Source: Desulfobacterales bacterium (GTDB lineage Bacteria > Desulfobacterota > Syntrophobacteria > B119-G9). From it: DNA of 14,682 bases. The notes under the pieces were generated by a model. The model searched no databases, was not told the DNA's origin, and saw nothing but the letters and a program-made list of their open reading frames with translations. A program made the position numbers and the translations under genes. Positions within the stretch are counted from its first letter, which is position 1. The number at the start of each line of letters is the position of its first letter. The DNA is taken from positions 1 through 14,682 of the forward strand of contig JALXAI010000396.1 of assembly GCA_026992215.1 (NCBI GenBank). Reading direction: 5' to 3'. Shown piece after piece: positions 14,014-14,682 of the stretch.

Positions 14014-14086
14014 GGTCCCATCGTCTAGCGGTTTAGGATACCGGCCTCTCACGCCGGAGACACGGGTTCGAATCCCGTTGGGACTA
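14014..14086 (+). tRNA. tRNA-Glu (anticodon CTC)
   Basis: This 73-nt cloverleaf has acceptor GGTCCCA/TGGGACT, anticodon stem CCGGC/GCCGG with loop CTCTCAC (anticodon CTC at 14048-14050, reading GAG), T arm ACGGG-TTCGAAT-CCCGT and discriminator A at 14086. The first acceptor pair reads as G1-U72 wobble. CCA is not encoded: CTT follows the discriminator, unlike the neighbouring tRNA-Gln, so a CCA-adding enzyme must complete it. Confidence 0.93.
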
Positions 14087-14100
14087 CTTAAACAAACATC

Positions 14101-14129
14101 AAGGCTGGCAGCGATTCTCCAGCCTTTTT
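14101..14129 (+). terminator. Rho-independent terminator of the tRNA operon
   Basis: A perfect 8-bp stem, AAGGCTGG (14101-14108)/CCAGCCTT (14119-14126), with a 10-nt loop ends in a run of five T (14125-14129), 14 bp after tRNA-Glu. Confidence 0.85.
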
Positions 14130-14441
14130 CTTTGCCGGAAAGCTTCCCCTTGATCCATCAATCGACCTGGTTCGTTCGTTGGTAGTGCTGATTTTCCGGT
14201 TACTCATCCGTTGAGATTTTTCCAAGGTGATGTTCCCTTCCGCTGGCGTTGCAATTCTTGATACAGCCCTTGCGAGATCTCACATAAGCTCTGAAAGAAG
14301 TCTCCGGAACTGTCTTTCCTGCACATACTCAAGGTTCCCGTGGTCCCCAACGAAATTTTTTATTGTGACACAGGCAATTAATTACTGGCATAGAAAAAAA
14401 TAAGCAAATGAATTTCCATAAACGGGGATAGTCCAGAATTG
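14130..14441. other. Intergenic stretch without recognised genes
   Basis: These 312 bases after the tRNA terminator show no convincing gene on either strand. The only minus-strand frame with protein-like content is a stretch of about 30 codons around 14255-14380 (containing FVGDHGNLEYVQERQF), with no start context and no family I recognise. No strong hairpin or repeat was seen. Confidence 0.5.
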
Positions 14442-14594
14442 ATGAAGTTTCTTGGCGTATTCAAGGAAAGGGTCTTCATTTTGATATTATTTTGCCTGAT
14501 CTCGGGCTTTAATTTGGTCTTGTCTTTTTTGAGGTCAAACGAACCGATTGAGGAAACGGTGATGAAAGTGATTGCTCTAGTACATCGTTCCTAA
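14442..14594 (+). CDS. Possible 50-residue single-span membrane peptide
   Basis: An ATG frame of 50 codons plus TAA encodes a positively charged start (MKFLGVFKER), one hydrophobic span (VFILILFCLISGFNLVLSFL, residues 11-30) and a short polar tail with RSNEPIEETVMK. This fits a small membrane protein with N-in topology. Against it, there is no good Shine-Dalgarno (GGGGA is about 14 bases away) and no clear promoter. I recognise no family. Confidence 0.35.
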   Translation: MKFLGVFKERVFILILFCLISGFNLVLSFLRSNEPIEETVMKVIALVHRS

Positions 14595-14601
14595 AATAAT
14601 A

Positions 14602-14630
14602 TTGCAATATGTTACTGCTCATGGTATAAT
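14602..14630 (+). promoter_or_regulatory. Promoter of the right-edge gene
   Basis: TTGCAA (14602-14607) and a perfect TATAAT (14625-14630) are separated by 17 bp, and TG one base before the -10 makes it an extended -10 element. It lies 25 bp before the ATG at 14655. Confidence 0.7.
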
Positions 14631-14654
14631 TGGCAAAAACGAAAGGAGCCAGTT

Positions 14655-14682
14655 ATGCCATTTGAAAGAAAGCGTCCTTTGT
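14655..14682 (+). CDS. Start of a gene running off the right edge (unidentified)
   Basis: The ATG follows AAAGGAG (14642-14648) by six bases and a strong promoter by 25 bp. Only nine residues, MPFERKRPL, are inside the window, too few to name a product. Confidence 0.65.

Noticed and set aside
13889..14185. A 98-codon plus-strand frame
   Set aside because: It runs straight through both tRNA genes and their terminator.
14255..14380. Short minus-strand frame with protein-like content
   Set aside because: About 30 codons, no start codon with a ribosome-binding site, no family recognised.
13929..14682. tRNA-Glu 3' end as an integration site for a mobile element
   Set aside because: No integrase and no repeated copy of the tRNA 3' end downstream in the window.
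1..14682. CRISPR array, insertion sequence or phage genes
   Set aside because: No regularly spaced repeats, terminal inverted repeats, transposase or phage structural genes were seen in reading both strands.

Overview
The window looks like chromosomal DNA of a moderate-GC Gram-negative-type bacterium. Bacterial Shine-Dalgarno sequences, a tandem tRNA-Gln/tRNA-Glu operon, Pit/DUF47 phosphate genes, a MurU/AmgK-like gene pair and an ArnT-like glycosyltransferase all fit a deltaproteobacterial, Nitrospirota or Omnitrophota-like lineage. The sequence alone does not fix the phylum. I see no transposase, integrase, phage gene or CRISPR array.

Layout. (1) 1-1533, + strand: the 3' part of a sugar-phosphate nucleotidyltransferase with a beta-helix tail, overlapping a phosphotransferase of the AmgK type. 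(2) 1831-3909, - strand: a three-gene phosphate module, transcribed CBS-pair protein, DUF47/PhoU-like protein, Pit transporter. (3) 3992-13836, - strand: nine tightly packed genes, in transcription order HAD hydrolase, nucleotidyltransferase, ATP-grasp enzyme, class III aminotransferase, Gfo/Idh/MocA oxidoreductase, nucleotidyltransferase-like/CDP-alcohol phosphatidyltransferase fusion, flippase-like membrane protein (UPF0104/AglD type), radical SAM/SPASM-like protein, GT39 (ArnT-like) glycosyltransferase. (4) 13889-14129, + strand: promoter, tRNA-Gln(CTG), tRNA-Glu(CTC) and terminator, divergent from the cluster. (5) 14130-14682: a mostly empty stretch with a possible 50-residue membrane peptide, then a good promoter and the first codons of a gene that leaves the window.

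The nine-gene cluster is the main point of interest. Its parts fit one coherent but unproven scheme. A polyol, cyclitol or sugar is oxidised (Gfo/Idh) and aminated (class III aminotransferase). It may be phosphorylated or ligated to an amino acid (ATP-grasp) and is nucleotide-activated (NTase). It is then joined to a membrane lipid or second alcohol (CDP-alcohol phosphatidyltransferase domain), moved across the membrane (flippase-like protein) and glycosylated outside (GT39), with a radical SAM step of unknown chemistry. The CDP-alcohol phosphatidyltransferase domain has an altered acidic motif, and the NTase-like domain fused to it has lost its usual signature while the separate NTase keeps it. 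The substrate cannot be read from the sequence.

Several starts were moved from the longest frame because of clear ribosome-binding sites: AGGAGG exactly 7 nt before 11608 and before 6687. A good sigma70-type promoter at 10169-10197 lies inside the cluster and may split it into two transcription units of four and five genes.
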